NCBI GenBank assembly: GCA_903896015.1
Contig: CAITWF010000009.1
Span: forward strand, 62,001 to 126,000
Length of the DNA stretch: 64,000 bases
Reading direction: 5' to 3'
From: an uncultured Opitutia bacterium
GTDB lineage: Bacteria > Verrucomicrobiota > Verrucomicrobiia > Opitutales > Opitutaceae
Below, one piece after another: positions 44,808 through 54,918 of the stretch. Numbering within the stretch: position 1 is the first letter of the stretch; each line of letters opens with the position of its first letter. The translations under genes were made by a program, and so were the position numbers. The notes beneath the pieces are model-generated. The model saw only the letters and a program-made list of their open reading frames with translations, had not been told where the DNA came from and made no database searches.

Positions 44808-46400
44808 TTATTTTTCGCCGCGTGCGATCGCCTCGGCGTCGCGATACTGCGCGCGAAACTTGGCTCCCAGTTCGCTCGCAAGCCGCACTTCGTCTACTTT
44901 GTCCTTCGACGCGAGCGTCGCGCGAATCCTTCCATTCACGGCCACGTAGTCGACGGCCTGAATCTCCTGCAGCACCGCCATCGCCCGCGCGCGCCGGTCA
45001 ACCGGCGCCGCGTTAATCGCACGCCATGCGCTCGCCAGTTCAGTGTGCGCGTCAAGGCACATCACGCGCGCCACGAACGCCAGCTCGCGAAACAGATGCG
45101 ACGTCCACTCCGGCCGGTAGACCAGAGGATCAGGATCGGCGAACGGGTTCGCGTCCGGATCGCTCCGCAGCGGCTTCCACTCGCTATGCGCATAAAAATC
45201 GCGACGCGCCGGCAGCCGGCGGAGCGCGAACCGCGCCGGTCCGCCGTCCGTCCCCGGCTTAAAATTCCAAAGCTTCTGCGCGTCCATCGTCAGCGTGTAT
45301 TCCAGAAAAAGCTCGGCGACCTCGCGGTGCGGCGCACCTCGCAGAATCGCAATCGGGTCGACCGAGTTCACCGTGCCGCCACGCGGTGTGACGAAGCGCA
45401 GCCGGTTCGCGCCCCGCCGCTCCACCGCGTCGGCCTGAGCGCGGCCGTAGAAGTCGATGCAGATGCCCGCCGCACAGTCGCCCTGCGCCACATCGATCGG
45501 CGGCTTCTGCGACGAGTCCGTGAAATAGCGCGCGTTGGCCGCGAGCAGTTGGATCAGTTTCATCCCTGCCACCCAGCCTTCGCGCACCGCCGGCGGTTCG
45601 TTCGCGCCACCGAGGCTCGCAAGCCGCTGCTGCATTTGCTGCTGAATGATGTTCTCAAACGCCTTCGCCATCGAACTGCTCTTCGTCGGATCAGAGAGCG
45701 CGAGCGCGCCCGCGTAACGCGCATCGGTCAGGTCGCGCCACTCTTGCGGCGGCGCGAGGCCGAGCCGCGCGAGCGCATCGACATTATACAAAATCCCGTA
45801 GCTGCTGATCACGTTGCCAAACCAGCACTCCCCCTCGTCCCAGTATTGCTCGCCGGTGAACCGCAGCGGAATCACTGCGTCGACAAACCACTCCGGATGA
45901 ATCCGCCGCACGCGCGCCGGAACGATCCGTCCGGCCTGAGCCTGTCGCACAAAATCATAACTTCCGCCTCCGAAAAAAAGATCGTGGCCGCAGCTCACGT
46001 CTGAGGCGAGAAACACCGCGCGCGCCTCGCGCACTGCCGCCGGCGCCACTGCCGGCAGACCGGGATCCGCGAAACCGGTCTGGATCTCCCCGCTCCATTC
46101 CCGGTGCAGCCGGCCCGTCCAAAAATTCCGAAACGCTGCAATGTATTCCGACTCGAGGAATCGCGTGATGTCGCTCGTGCCACCGACGACCCGCCAGTCC
46201 ACCGCGACCGACCGACCCGTCCGTGCGCGATACCATGCCTGAAAGCCGCGGGCAAATTCCGTCCGGATCGCCTCGTTGTGCGGAGTGATAATCACCACCG
46301 TGTCGTCGGCGGGAGCCAACGCCGGCTTCTTCGAACGCAACGCAAACGGCAGGGCCACCGTCGCGATCAGCGTAAAAATAATCAGCGCGCGTTTCCCCAT
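44808..46400 (-). CDS. ABC transporter substrate-binding protein (iron/putrescine-type family 1)
   Basis: A 530-residue exported protein. The N-terminus is an uncleaved-looking signal (ALIIFTLIATVALPFAL), then VVIITPHNEAIRTEFARGFQAWY, as in Fe3+-type binding proteins (family 1 extracellular solute-binding). It is much longer than the usual 340 residues, with a C-terminal extension of about 150 residues. It follows the ATPase gene (seven bases between them). No permease adjoins; see 27048-28742. Confidence 0.85.
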   Translation of the reverse strand: MGKRALIIFTLIATVALPFALRSKKPALAPADDTVVIITPHNEAIRTEFARGFQAWYRARTGRSVAVDWRVVGGTSDITRFLESEYIAAFRNFWTGRLHREWSGEIQTGFADPGLPAVAPAAVREARAVFLASDVSCGHDLFFGGGSYDFVRQAQAGRIVPARVRRIHPEWFVDAVIPLRFTGEQYWDEGECWFGNVISSYGILYNVDALARLGLAPPQEWRDLTDARYAGALALSDPTKSSSMAKAFENIIQQQMQQRLASLGGANEPPAVREGWVAGMKLIQLLAANARYFTDSSQKPPIDVAQGDCAAGICIDFYGRAQADAVERRGANRLRFVTPRGGTVNSVDPIAILRGAPHREVAELFLEYTLTMDAQKLWNFKPGTDGGPARFALRRLPARRDFYAHSEWKPLRSDPDANPFADPDPLVYRPEWTSHLFRELAFVARVMCLDAHTELASAWRAINAAPVDRRARAMAVLQEIQAVDYVAVNGRIRATLASKDKVDEVRLASELGAKFRAQYRDAEAIARGEK

Positions 46401-46407
46401 GGCCGCG

Positions 46408-47478
46408 TCAGTCCCGCAGCACGACCACGTCCTCCGGCTGCGCGCTGGCGAATACCTCGCCCGCCGCAGCCGCCAGATCGAACCGCGGATTCAGCTCCAG
46501 AATCTTCAGCGCGTGTCCGCTCGCGAGGAACTCGTATTGCGCCACTTCGCCGAGATAAATCGCTGCGCCGATTGTCCCGCGCACCGCGTTGCGCCCCGGT
46601 GCTTCGCGGCTGAGCGTCCAGCACTCCGGCCGCACCGAGAGCGTCACCTTCGTGCCGGCCGCGAGCACCACCGCCGGATCACCGGGCACGCCTTCAAACT
46701 TTCCGCAGGCGGTCTCAACGAAGACTCGGCCTTCCGCCGCCGAGACGATCGTGCCGGGAATGAAATCCGTTTCGCCGATGAAATTGGCCACGAGCTTGCA
46801 CGCCGGCCGGCGATAAACCTCCCGCGGGGTGCCGACCTGCCGAATCCGGCCGGCGTCCATAATCGCCATCCGATCGGCAATCGACAGCGCCTCCTTTTGA
46901 TCGTGCGTGACGTAGACGGTCGTCAGTTTGAACTCCTTGCACACGCGGCGGATTTCCGCGCGCATCTCGAGGCGCAGCTTCGCGTCGAGATTCGAGAGCG
47001 GCTCGTCGAGCAGGAGGCAGCTCGGCCGGATCACCAGCGCGCGCGCGAGCGCCACCCGCTGCTGCTGGCCACCGGAGAGCTCGTTCGGGCGACGCGCCGC
47101 ATACGCGCCCATCTGCACCGACTCCAGCGCCTCGGCGACGCGCCGCGTGATTTCTGGCCGTGCAATTCTCCGCTCTTCCAGCCCAAACGCCACGTTCTCC
47201 GCGACAGTCATGTGCGGCCACAGCGCGTAGCTCTGAAACATCATGCCCGTGTTGCGCTTGTGCGGCGCGAGCCGCGTCACGTCTTCGTCGTCAAAAAAGA
47301 TAGTTCCCTCCTCCGGCACGTAGAAACCTGCGAGGCTGCGCAGCAGCGTGGTCTTGCCACACCCGCTCGGCCCGAGCAGGAAAAACAACTCCCCCGGCGC
47401 AATCGCCAGATCGAGGTCGTGCAGCGCGGTGACGGCACCGAAGCGCTTGGTGAGGTGCTGAACGCGAATGGAAATCAT
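46408..47478 (-). CDS. ABC transporter ATP-binding protein (FbpC/PotA type)
   Basis: A 356-residue ATPase. The Walker A is GPSGCGKTT, the Q-loop region is MFQSYALWPHMTVAENVAFGL, the signature is LSGGQQQR, the Walker B is CLLLDEPLSNLD and the switch His is in VTHDQKEAL. A C-terminal TOBE domain (from about residue 240; VTLSVRPECWTLS) is typical of iron, sulfate and polyamine importers. It is the first gene of the two-gene unit with the solute-binding protein. Confidence 0.95.
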   Translation of the reverse strand: MISIRVQHLTKRFGAVTALHDLDLAIAPGELFFLLGPSGCGKTTLLRSLAGFYVPEEGTIFFDDEDVTRLAPHKRNTGMMFQSYALWPHMTVAENVAFGLEERRIARPEITRRVAEALESVQMGAYAARRPNELSGGQQQRVALARALVIRPSCLLLDEPLSNLDAKLRLEMRAEIRRVCKEFKLTTVYVTHDQKEALSIADRMAIMDAGRIRQVGTPREVYRRPACKLVANFIGETDFIPGTIVSAAEGRVFVETACGKFEGVPGDPAVVLAAGTKVTLSVRPECWTLSREAPGRNAVRGTIGAAIYLGEVAQYEFLASGHALKILELNPRFDLAAAAGEVFASAQPEDVVVLRD

Positions 47479-47600
47479 GCGCCCTTGGAACGGCGAGCGA
47501 GGCAACGTTTCGCCTCCGGTTTAGTCAAAGCGAATTGCCGCCGGACGCCCGCGCTAACGAGTTGCCAGCGGGCCGCAGGCCGTTTTCGCTCGTCGCTCTG

Positions 47601-48164
47601 ATGCCCGCCAAAAAAACTCCCGCCCTGCATCCCGACCTCGAGAGCGTCCTGCTCACCCACGCGCAAATCCAGCGCCGCGTGAAGCAGCTCGGAGCCGAAC
47701 TCAAACGCCATTATCGCGACGAGGAGATTACCGTCGTCGCCATCATGAACGGCGCGCTCCTCTTCACCGCCGATCTTCTGCGCAGCGTCGACAATCCCGT
47801 GCGGCTCGACTGCGTGCGCACCACCAGTTACGGCGCGTCCACGGAATCGCTCGGGACGCCCAAACTGATCCACGGCCTCACGCTCGACGTCACCGGCCGC
47901 CACGTGCTGATCGTCGACGACATCCTCGACACCGGCAAAACGCTCTCGCTCATCTCCAGCATGATTCGCGGTATGAGGCCGGCGAGCCTCCGTGTCTGCG
48001 TGTTGCTCGACAAAAAGGGCCGCCGCCAAGTCCCCTTCGAGGCCGATCTCGTCGGCTTCGAAATCCCGGACAAATTCGTCGTTGGCTACGGACTAGATTT
48101 TGCCGAGCGCTACCGCAACCTCCACGAGATCGGTGTACTCAAGCCGGCGAAGCAAAAGGTCTGA
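47601..48164 (+). CDS. hpt: Hypoxanthine phosphoribosyltransferase
   Basis: A 187-residue type I PRTase that salvages hypoxanthine (and often guanine) to nucleotides. The PRPP loop is HVLIVDDILDTGKTLS (about residues 101-116), with IMNGALLFTADL and a flexible-loop segment RTTSYGAST typical of Hpt. It would use the hypoxanthine made by the adenine deaminase. The ATG at 47601 gives the family-like N-terminus. It converges with uvrB. Confidence 0.93.
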   Translation: MPAKKTPALHPDLESVLLTHAQIQRRVKQLGAELKRHYRDEEITVVAIMNGALLFTADLLRSVDNPVRLDCVRTTSYGASTESLGTPKLIHGLTLDVTGRHVLIVDDILDTGKTLSLISSMIRGMRPASLRVCVLLDKKGRRQVPFEADLVGFEIPDKFVVGYGLDFAERYRNLHEIGVLKPAKQKV

Positions 48165-48173
48165 GCGGCAAGG

Positions 48174-50216
48174 TCACCGTCGCTTCACAGTCGCAACCTT
48201 CGTTTTGCGCGTCGGGTAATTCGTCGTCCGCGTCGCGCCCGCCTTCGCCGCCTTCTTGTAATCACCGCTCCGGAGTGCGTTCACCTGATCGCGCAGCAGC
48301 GCCGCGCGCTCGAACTCAAGCCGGCCTGCCGCCTCCTGCATTTCTTCCTCAAGCTCCGCGATCACCGCCGCGACATCGTCGCCGCTCTCCGCCGCGATCG
48401 CCTCGGTCTCGCGCTCGCCCGAGCCGTCGTAGACATGCAGGCTCGCCTGTGCTGAGCGTTTCACGCTCCGCGGCGTGATGCCGTGCGCCTCATTGTAGGC
48501 AATCTGCTTCGCACGCCGATACGTGACCGTCGCCATCGTCTTCTTGATCGATTCGGTGAGTTTGTCGGCGTAGAAAATCACCCGGCCTTTTTCGTGCCGC
48601 GCCGCGCGGCCCGCCGTCTGAATGAGCGAGGTTTCGCTGCGCAAAAACCCTTCCTTGTCCGCGTCGAGAATCGCCACGAGCGCGACCTCGGGCAAGTCGA
48701 GACCTTCGCGGAGCAAATTGATTCCGACGAGCACATCGAAATTTCCCAGCCGCAGGTTCCGCAAAATCTCCACGCGCTCGATCGCGTCGATGTCCGAATG
48801 CAGATACTCAACCCGGATTTTCGCCTCGCGCAGATAGCTCGTCAGATCCTCGGACAGTCGTTTCGTCAGCGTCGTCACGAGCACGCGTTCACCCGCCGCC
48901 GCCGCCTGCTTGATCTCGCCGATCAGATGCTCAACCTGGCCCTTCGTCGAATGCACCGTGATCTCCGGATCGAGCAGGCCCGTCGGACGGATCAGTTGCT
49001 CGGCAATTACGGTCGAGTTTTTGAGCTCATAGTCCGCGGGCGTTGCGGAAACGTAGAGCGTCTGGCCGGTCACCTGCAAAAATTCCGCGAAGCTCTGCGG
49101 CCGGTTGTCGAGCGCCGACGGCAGCCGAAAGCCGAAATTCACGAGCGTGGTCTTCCGCGCCAGATCGCCGTTATACATCCCGCCGATCTGCGAGACGGTC
49201 GCGTGACTTTCGTCGATCATCAGCAGGAAATCCTTCGGAAAAAAATCGATCAGGCAGAACGGCCGATCGCCCGCTTTTCTGCCCGTGAGGTGCCGCGAGT
49301 AGTTCTCGATGCCGCTGCAAAATCCCATCTCCTGCAGCATCTCCAGATCGTAGTTGGTCCGCATCCGGATGCGCTGCGCTTCGAGGTATTGACCGTTCTT
49401 CTCAAAGAAGGCGACGCGCTCGTCGAGTTCCGCCTTGATCGCCTTGATCGCCGGTTCGAGTTTGCCGCGGCTCGTCACGTATTGGTTCGCCGGGTAGAGA
49501 TCGAATTGATCAAGCGTGCGGATGACCTCACCCGTCAGCGGATCGAATTCGCTGAGCGCCTCCACATCGTCACCGAAAAACTCCACGCGCAGCCCGTGTT
49601 CCATGTAGGCGGGCATCACGTCGACGGTATCGCCGCGCACTCGGAAGCGTCCGGGTTTTAGCTCGTAGTCGTTTCGCTCGTAAATGTTGTCGATGAGCCG
49701 TTCAAGAAACCGGTTGCGGCCGAACGGCGCGCCGCGTCGCAGCGGGATCATCATTGCAGAGAATTCTTCCGGCGAACCCAAGCCGTAGATGCACGACACG
49801 CTCGCCACGACGATCACATCGCGCCGCGACACGAGCGAACTCGTTGCCGCAATCCGCAGTCGCTCGATCTCCTCGTTAATCGACGAGTCCTTCTCGATGA
49901 AGGTGTCGCTCGACGGAATGTAAGCCTCGGGCTGGTAGTAGTCGTAGTAGCTGACGAAGTATTCAACCGCGTTTTCCGGAAAAAAGTTTTTGAACTCCGA
50001 GTAGAGCTGCGCCGCGAGGGTCTTGTTGTGCGAAATGATGAGCGTCGGTCGGTCCGTGCGCGCGATCACGTTCGCCATCGTGAACGTCTTCCCGGAGCCC
50101 GTCACGCCGAGGAGGGTCTGGTGCTTGTTGCCCGCGTTGACCGAGGCCACGAGCTTCTCGATCGCCTGCGGTTGGTCGCCGGTCGGTTGATAGTCGGATG
50201 CGAGCTTGAACAGCAT
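48174..50216 (-). CDS. uvrB: UvrABC excinuclease subunit B
   Basis: A 680-residue helicase-like subunit of nucleotide-excision repair. The N-terminus [20 protein letters not shown], Walker A GVTGSGKT, beta-hairpin [20 protein letters not shown], the DESHAT box and the C-terminal UVR motif ([21 protein letters not shown]) are all present, followed by a Lys/Arg-rich tail. The start is ATG at 50216; ATG at 50234 would add six residues. Confidence 0.97.
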   Translation of the reverse strand: MLFKLASDYQPTGDQPQAIEKLVASVNAGNKHQTLLGVTGSGKTFTMANVIARTDRPTLIISHNKTLAAQLYSEFKNFFPENAVEYFVSYYDYYQPEAYIPSSDTFIEKDSSINEEIERLRIAATSSLVSRRDVIVVASVSCIYGLGSPEEFSAMMIPLRRGAPFGRNRFLERLIDNIYERNDYELKPGRFRVRGDTVDVMPAYMEHGLRVEFFGDDVEALSEFDPLTGEVIRTLDQFDLYPANQYVTSRGKLEPAIKAIKAELDERVAFFEKNGQYLEAQRIRMRTNYDLEMLQEMGFCSGIENYSRHLTGRKAGDRPFCLIDFFPKDFLLMIDESHATVSQIGGMYNGDLARKTTLVNFGFRLPSALDNRPQSFAEFLQVTGQTLYVSATPADYELKNSTVIAEQLIRPTGLLDPEITVHSTKGQVEHLIGEIKQAAAAGERVLVTTLTKRLSEDLTSYLREAKIRVEYLHSDIDAIERVEILRNLRLGNFDVLVGINLLREGLDLPEVALVAILDADKEGFLRSETSLIQTAGRAARHEKGRVIFYADKLTESIKKTMATVTYRRAKQIAYNEAHGITPRSVKRSAQASLHVYDGSGERETEAIAAESGDDVAAVIAELEEEMQEAAGRLEFERAALLRDQVNALRSGDYKKAAKAGATRTTNYPTRKTKVATVKRR

Positions 50217-50263
50217 CGCGCGACCGAAAGCCATGGCGCGGAATTTCGCAACCGCCGTCGTGA

Positions 50264-51703
50264 TTACAGCCCGAAAATCTTCATCACGCCACCCCACAAG
50301 CTGGCCCAAAATCGGCGAGCCTTGCGTGCGTCGCCAGGCGTCGAAATCTGCTGGCAAAGAAACAGGCCGCGACCGGCGAATACGTCGTCGAACAGCGGGC
50401 TGGCGCCGCGATAGTAGCTCCAAAACGTCTCCACACGCGCCGGCCGATAGTCGAGATTGGGCGTGAAACCGATCGTGGCATCCTGGTGGGCCCGACGCGC
50501 GGCGGATTGGCCGTCGCCCGCGCCAAGTTTTTCCACGCGAACGCCGCGGCTGCCCGCAATGATCAGCTGACACGGACCGATGAATTCGAAAAAGCGAAAT
50601 TGCAGCGTGACCCACGCTTGCCAGCGGAACAGCTGCCAGCGCCTGCGCAGCTTCAGCGCCGCGGCGTCCGCGATCACGACGCCGGCAAGAAAGCTTGGGC
50701 GCAACACGAGCGCCGCTCCTTTCGACAGTGTCACAACTGAAAGTTCGCTGTAAGGATCCGTGCGGTTCGACAGGGTGAGCCTTTGCTCACCCTCCCCGCC
50801 GCCGTGCCGCAACTCGATCAATTCGATCAAGCCGGTGGCGAGACACGTGAACGGAATGCGCCAGTCGAGCACGGTGCGCGTTTGTTTGTGCAGCGCCTCG
50901 TCGGAGGCCTGCAAAAATTTCTCCTTCACCCACATTTTTTCGCCTGTCCGCAACACGATTTCCGCCGATACCGCGCTCGCCGCCACGCTCGGCCACTCGC
51001 CCATTTCCTCCTCGATTCGCACCGGCCGCCCCCGCGCGATCCATGGGGCGATGGCAAAATACATGGCGACTTTTCCCACGGTCGGTCCGAGAAAATAGCC
51101 GCCGACGAAAAGATAGATCCATATTTTCACCGGCAGCCGGAGCAGGCCCCGGCCGACCGGGTAATTCCACAGCCGCTCCAGATAGTGCAGCACCTTCGAC
51201 TGGTTCTCCTCCGCCGCCTTGAGCCGCGTCTCGACCTTGCCGATGGCGATTTCAAGGCCGTCACGTTCCCACGTGGTGTGGGTGAATTCCTGCTGCAACG
51301 CCTGCAGCTTTTTTTCCGACGCGGCGCGCACGGCTGTCATCCGATCGAGTTGCTCGGCGTTCGCCTTCTGCTGCTCGCGGTTGCCGACGAGCCTTTCCCA
51401 TGTGCTCTCCAAGTCGTGCAACTGCGCGATGACCTTGTCGGTCTGTCTCGCCCGCTCTTGTTCGCTGGCGAGCTCAACTGAAATTTTCAGTAGGCGCTGC
51501 TGGACATCCCCTAGCGCGGCCTGCGTTTTCGCGCGCTCGCCGTTGAGCGTCCGGACGAGTTCCTGGCGCCAGAGGTCGAAGTCGACGTTGTCCTTCAGAA
51601 ACAGCCACAGCCCGCCCGCCGCAAGCGCGAGCGTCACGATTAGCGAGGCGGTGGCAAATTTGCCGAAAATCCAGCGAAGGAAGCGGCCGACGACGTTGAA
51701 CAT
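50264..51703 (-). CDS. Membrane protein with coiled coil, unknown function
   Basis: 479 residues. An N-terminal TM ([21 protein letters not shown]) is followed by a coiled coil (about residues 50-175, [20 protein letters not shown]). A second TM ([24 protein letters not shown]) leads to a C-terminal beta-rich domain with [20 protein letters not shown] and [17 protein letters not shown], which faintly recalls AIM24-type folds. I do not recognise the family firmly. It is upstream of uvrB on the same strand (47 bases) and divergent from gdhA. Confidence 0.75.
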   Translation of the reverse strand: MFNVVGRFLRWIFGKFATASLIVTLALAAGGLWLFLKDNVDFDLWRQELVRTLNGERAKTQAALGDVQQRLLKISVELASEQERARQTDKVIAQLHDLESTWERLVGNREQQKANAEQLDRMTAVRAASEKKLQALQQEFTHTTWERDGLEIAIGKVETRLKAAEENQSKVLHYLERLWNYPVGRGLLRLPVKIWIYLFVGGYFLGPTVGKVAMYFAIAPWIARGRPVRIEEEMGEWPSVAASAVSAEIVLRTGEKMWVKEKFLQASDEALHKQTRTVLDWRIPFTCLATGLIELIELRHGGGEGEQRLTLSNRTDPYSELSVVTLSKGAALVLRPSFLAGVVIADAAALKLRRRWQLFRWQAWVTLQFRFFEFIGPCQLIIAGSRGVRVEKLGAGDGQSAARRAHQDATIGFTPNLDYRPARVETFWSYYRGASPLFDDVFAGRGLFLCQQISTPGDARKARRFWASLWGGVMKIFGL

Positions 51704-51847
51704 ATTTATCACGCCGCGTTTCCGCGGAATAAGCGCCCGTCATTCAACGTGCCGCCACGCCGGAAGCAAATTGCTAATCCACCGCCGTCTCCCCACAGTC
51801 CGCCATCATCAAACGCCGAACCCCTCGGCCCAACAACCGTTGTTCCT

Positions 51848-53122
51848 ATGTCCAAAGCAATCGTTTCCTCCCTCTACGACTCCGACGTTTTCAAGATGGC
51901 GTGCCGCCAGTTCGACAAGGCCGCTGATGCGATCAACCTGCCCGAGGATCTTCGCGATCGAACGAAATATCCGCGCCGCTGCCTCGCCGTCTCGCTCCCC
52001 GTGCGCCGCATGGACGGCAGCGTAACCGTCTTCGAAGGATACCGGGTCCAGCATAACGTTTCGACCGGCCCGTCGAAGGGTGGCATCCGTTTTCACCAGC
52101 ACGTCACGCTCGGAGAAGTCGCCGCGCTCGCGATGTGGATGAGTTGGAAAACCTCGCTCGTCGGCCTCCCCTACGGCGGCGCAAAGGGCGGAGTGATTGT
52201 CGATCCGACTCTGCTTACGCCCACGGAGCTCGAACATCTCTCGCGTCGCTACATGCAGGAGATGGTAAACTTCTTCGGCCCGCACACCGATGTGCCCGCG
52301 CCCGACGTCGGCACCAACGAAAGGATCATGGGCTGGATGATGGACACCTATTCCAATCACGTCGGCCACCTCTCGCCCGCCGTCGTCACCGGCAAGCCGA
52401 TTTCCCTCGGTGGCTCGCTCGGCCGGCGCGAAGCCACGGGTGCTGGCGTCGCCTACCTCACGAAAAAATACCTCGAGGATCTGAAGATTCCGCTGAACAA
52501 AACCACCGTCGCGATTCAGGGTTTCGGCAACGTTGGCAGCGAAACCGCTATCGCCCTCGCCGCCTATGGTGCGAAAATCATCGCGATCTCCGATTACACC
52601 GGCGGCATCTACAACGCCAAGGGGATCGACCTGAAAAAGGCGCTCAACTACATCCGTACGCAAAAGACGCTAAAGGATTTTGACGGCGGCGAGCCGATTG
52701 CAAACGAGCAGCTGCTCGAGTTGAAATGCACCGTCCTTGCGCCCGCCGCGCTGGAGCGGGTCATCACCGACAAAAACGCCAAAAAGCTGAAATGCCGGGT
52801 GCTCGCCGAAGCGGCGAACGGCCCGACCACTAACGCCGCGGATAAAATCATCGAGGAACGCGGTGACATCGAACTCATCCCCGACGTCCTCTGCAACTCC
52901 GGCGGCGTCGTGGTCTCCTACTTTGAGTGGCTGCAAAATCTCTCCAGCTTCTACTGGAGCCGCGACGAAGTGATGCAGAAGCTTTTCGGCATCCTCGACA
53001 AGGCGAAGGATTCCGTCGACGTGCAGAAAAAGAAATTCGGCTTCAGTCGCCGCCTCGCCGCGCTCACGCTCGGCATCCAGCGCGTGGCGGATGCCAAGGC
53101 TGCGCGCGGACTATTCCCGTAA
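51848..53122 (+). CDS. gdhA: Glutamate dehydrogenase (Glu/Leu/Phe/Val family)
   Basis: A 424-residue oxidoreductase interconverting glutamate and 2-oxoglutarate plus ammonia. The substrate region is GLPYGGAKGGVIVDP (catalytic Lys113), and the nucleotide-binding fold is VAIQGFGNVGSETAIALAAY. The chain length and PKS-type N-terminus fit the hexameric NAD-dependent class. The start is the ATG at 51848 (MSKAIVSSLYDSDVF). Two secreted-protein genes follow on the same strand (27-base gap). Confidence 0.94.
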   Translation: MSKAIVSSLYDSDVFKMACRQFDKAADAINLPEDLRDRTKYPRRCLAVSLPVRRMDGSVTVFEGYRVQHNVSTGPSKGGIRFHQHVTLGEVAALAMWMSWKTSLVGLPYGGAKGGVIVDPTLLTPTELEHLSRRYMQEMVNFFGPHTDVPAPDVGTNERIMGWMMDTYSNHVGHLSPAVVTGKPISLGGSLGRREATGAGVAYLTKKYLEDLKIPLNKTTVAIQGFGNVGSETAIALAAYGAKIIAISDYTGGIYNAKGIDLKKALNYIRTQKTLKDFDGGEPIANEQLLELKCTVLAPAALERVITDKNAKKLKCRVLAEAANGPTTNAADKIIEERGDIELIPDVLCNSGGVVVSYFEWLQNLSSFYWSRDEVMQKLFGILDKAKDSVDVQKKKFGFSRRLAALTLGIQRVADAKAARGLFP

Positions 53123-53149
53123 GACGAAACTCGCCCAAGGCATTCGCGC

Positions 53150-53887
53150 ATGACGCGATCTCTAATCCCACTCTTCGCTTTTGCCGTCGCGGCCGTCTTC
53201 GCAGCGGCCGCGCCCACCGACCAGGCGATCGTCGCGACGATGAAGATCGTCGAAGCGCCGAACTACACGTGGTCGACCTACGTGCCGTCGGCGGGGCGCG
53301 CGTTGCCGGTGCGCGAGGGAAAATCGGAAAAGAACGGCTACACGCTCGTCACCTTCATCGATCCGCAGTCGCCGATGTTGCGCCAGATTTCCCGCCTGAA
53401 CGACGGCGTAGTCATGGCCGTTTTTCGCGGCTCGGAGAACTTTGTCTTCCAGACGTCCGATGGCTGGAAGAACGGCGCCGAGTTGCCACCGCTCGGTCCG
53501 CGTCGCCGGGGCGCCACCGGCGGCTCCGACTACTGGATTGCGCTGCAATCACCAGCGGAGGAACTTGAGATCATCGTCGGCAGCTACAGCGAACTGCATG
53601 AGGTGAAGGGTGGTGTCGCGGGCACGTTGAGCGAGGATGGCGCCCGGCAGTTGCTCGGCTCGGTCAAGGCGCCCGCAGTGACCGCAACGGGCACGTTTAT
53701 CCTCGGCATCGCCAATGGTGTGCTGACCAGCTACGCCCTCGACCTTTCCGGCACCGTCTTGGTCGGTCCACCTGGCGAGGAAAAAGAATCTCCCCCTCAA
53801 CGCCGGGTGCTGATCACCGAACTCAAGGAGGTCGGCCGCGCCAAGCTCGACGTACCGGACGAAGCCAAAGCGAAGCTCGGGCGCTAG
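53150..53887 (+). CDS. Secreted protein of unknown family, paralogue 1
   Basis: 245 residues with a signal peptide (LFAFAVAAVFAAAA). The mature part begins TDQAIVATMKIVEAPNYTWS and ends KLDVPDEAKAKLGR. Both ends match the next protein (53968-54915), so the two are paralogues. I do not recognise the domain. The centre has a Pro/Arg-rich loop (LGPRRRG) and acidic beta-strand-like stretches. Probably periplasmic or surface-located. Confidence 0.75.
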   Translation: MTRSLIPLFAFAVAAVFAAAAPTDQAIVATMKIVEAPNYTWSTYVPSAGRALPVREGKSEKNGYTLVTFIDPQSPMLRQISRLNDGVVMAVFRGSENFVFQTSDGWKNGAELPPLGPRRRGATGGSDYWIALQSPAEELEIIVGSYSELHEVKGGVAGTLSEDGARQLLGSVKAPAVTATGTFILGIANGVLTSYALDLSGTVLVGPPGEEKESPPQRRVLITELKEVGRAKLDVPDEAKAKLGR

Positions 53888-53967
53888 CGGGCGTATCCGG
53901 CACAAATATTGCGGAACGATTGGCTATTGGTTTTGGTCTTGCTCGCGAATCGCCCGTCACCCCCACC

Positions 53968-54915
53968 GTGTCCCTACCCACCCTCACCCTCGCACTGATC
54001 TTGTCAGCGGCTTCAGCGTCTGCGGCTGCCGGCGCAGTCTCGACTGATCTGGCGATTGTCGCGGTGATGAAACTTCCCGACGCGGCGAACTACACCTGGT
54101 CGACTACGATTGATGACGACGCCCGAACCTATGCCGTTGACGGCCAGACCGATCGCGCCAGCGACCTTTCTCTCGTCAATATGCCTGTCGTCGCCGCCCT
54201 GCGTCGGCGCGTGAGTTCTGCTCCAAGCAGTTCCGTCGACCTCGCCACGGTCGCGTTTAAAGGCGATGAGGTTTACGCAATACAGACTGACAAGGGCTGG
54301 AAAAACGCCGGCGAGATTGCCGCGATGTCGCCCGCGAACGCCAACACTCCCTATGGTGGCTACCCCGGGGGATGGGGCGGCATGCGCCGGGGAAGGCGGG
54401 GCATGATGGGCGGTATGGGTCGTGGATTCCCTCCACCCGACGATTCGGGCACCGCTCCGAATGGCGATCAAAACGGTGACGGCCGTCAGCCGCCCCACTA
54501 CAGCAATCTCCAGAAAACCCTGAGCCGCCCGCACGAGGAGGTCGGCATCATCGTCGCCGGTGCCAGCGATCTGAAGGTCGAGGACGGTGACGTAATGGGC
54601 GGCACTCTTTCCGAAACGGCGGCAAAACTTCTCCTCGTGCACGCCGGCCAAAAGGAAATCACTCCGCTCAAGGCCAGTGGGACATTTCGCTTCTGGGTGA
54701 AAGACGGCGCGCTTGTGAAATACGAGGTGAAACTCGAGGGACGAATCGCTGTGGTCACCAACGGCGATCGCCACGAAATCGATATTCACCAGACCGCAAT
54801 GACCGAAATCAAAAGCGTCGGGGTGACGAAATTTGATGTGCCCGATGAGGCAAAAAAGAAACTCGGCATCGCCATCGATCCAGCCCCACCCGCCGCGAAG
54901 AGCCCGAGCGCCTGA
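53968..54915 (+). CDS. Secreted protein of unknown family, paralogue 2
   Basis: 315 residues if started at the GTG at 53968 (SLPTLTLALILSAASASAAA signal); an in-frame TTG at 53920 would add 16. It shares TDLAIVAVMKLPDAANYTWS and the ending KFDVPDEAKKKLG with paralogue 1, but has an insertion of about 45 residues rich in Gly, Met, Arg and Asp (for example GRRGMMGGMGRGFPPP). The insertion looks like a flexible linker. Function unknown. Confidence 0.75.
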   Translation: MSLPTLTLALILSAASASAAAGAVSTDLAIVAVMKLPDAANYTWSTTIDDDARTYAVDGQTDRASDLSLVNMPVVAALRRRVSSAPSSSVDLATVAFKGDEVYAIQTDKGWKNAGEIAAMSPANANTPYGGYPGGWGGMRRGRRGMMGGMGRGFPPPDDSGTAPNGDQNGDGRQPPHYSNLQKTLSRPHEEVGIIVAGASDLKVEDGDVMGGTLSETAAKLLLVHAGQKEITPLKASGTFRFWVKDGALVKYEVKLEGRIAVVTNGDRHEIDIHQTAMTEIKSVGVTKFDVPDEAKKKLGIAIDPAPPAAKSPSA

Positions 54916-54918
54916 GGC

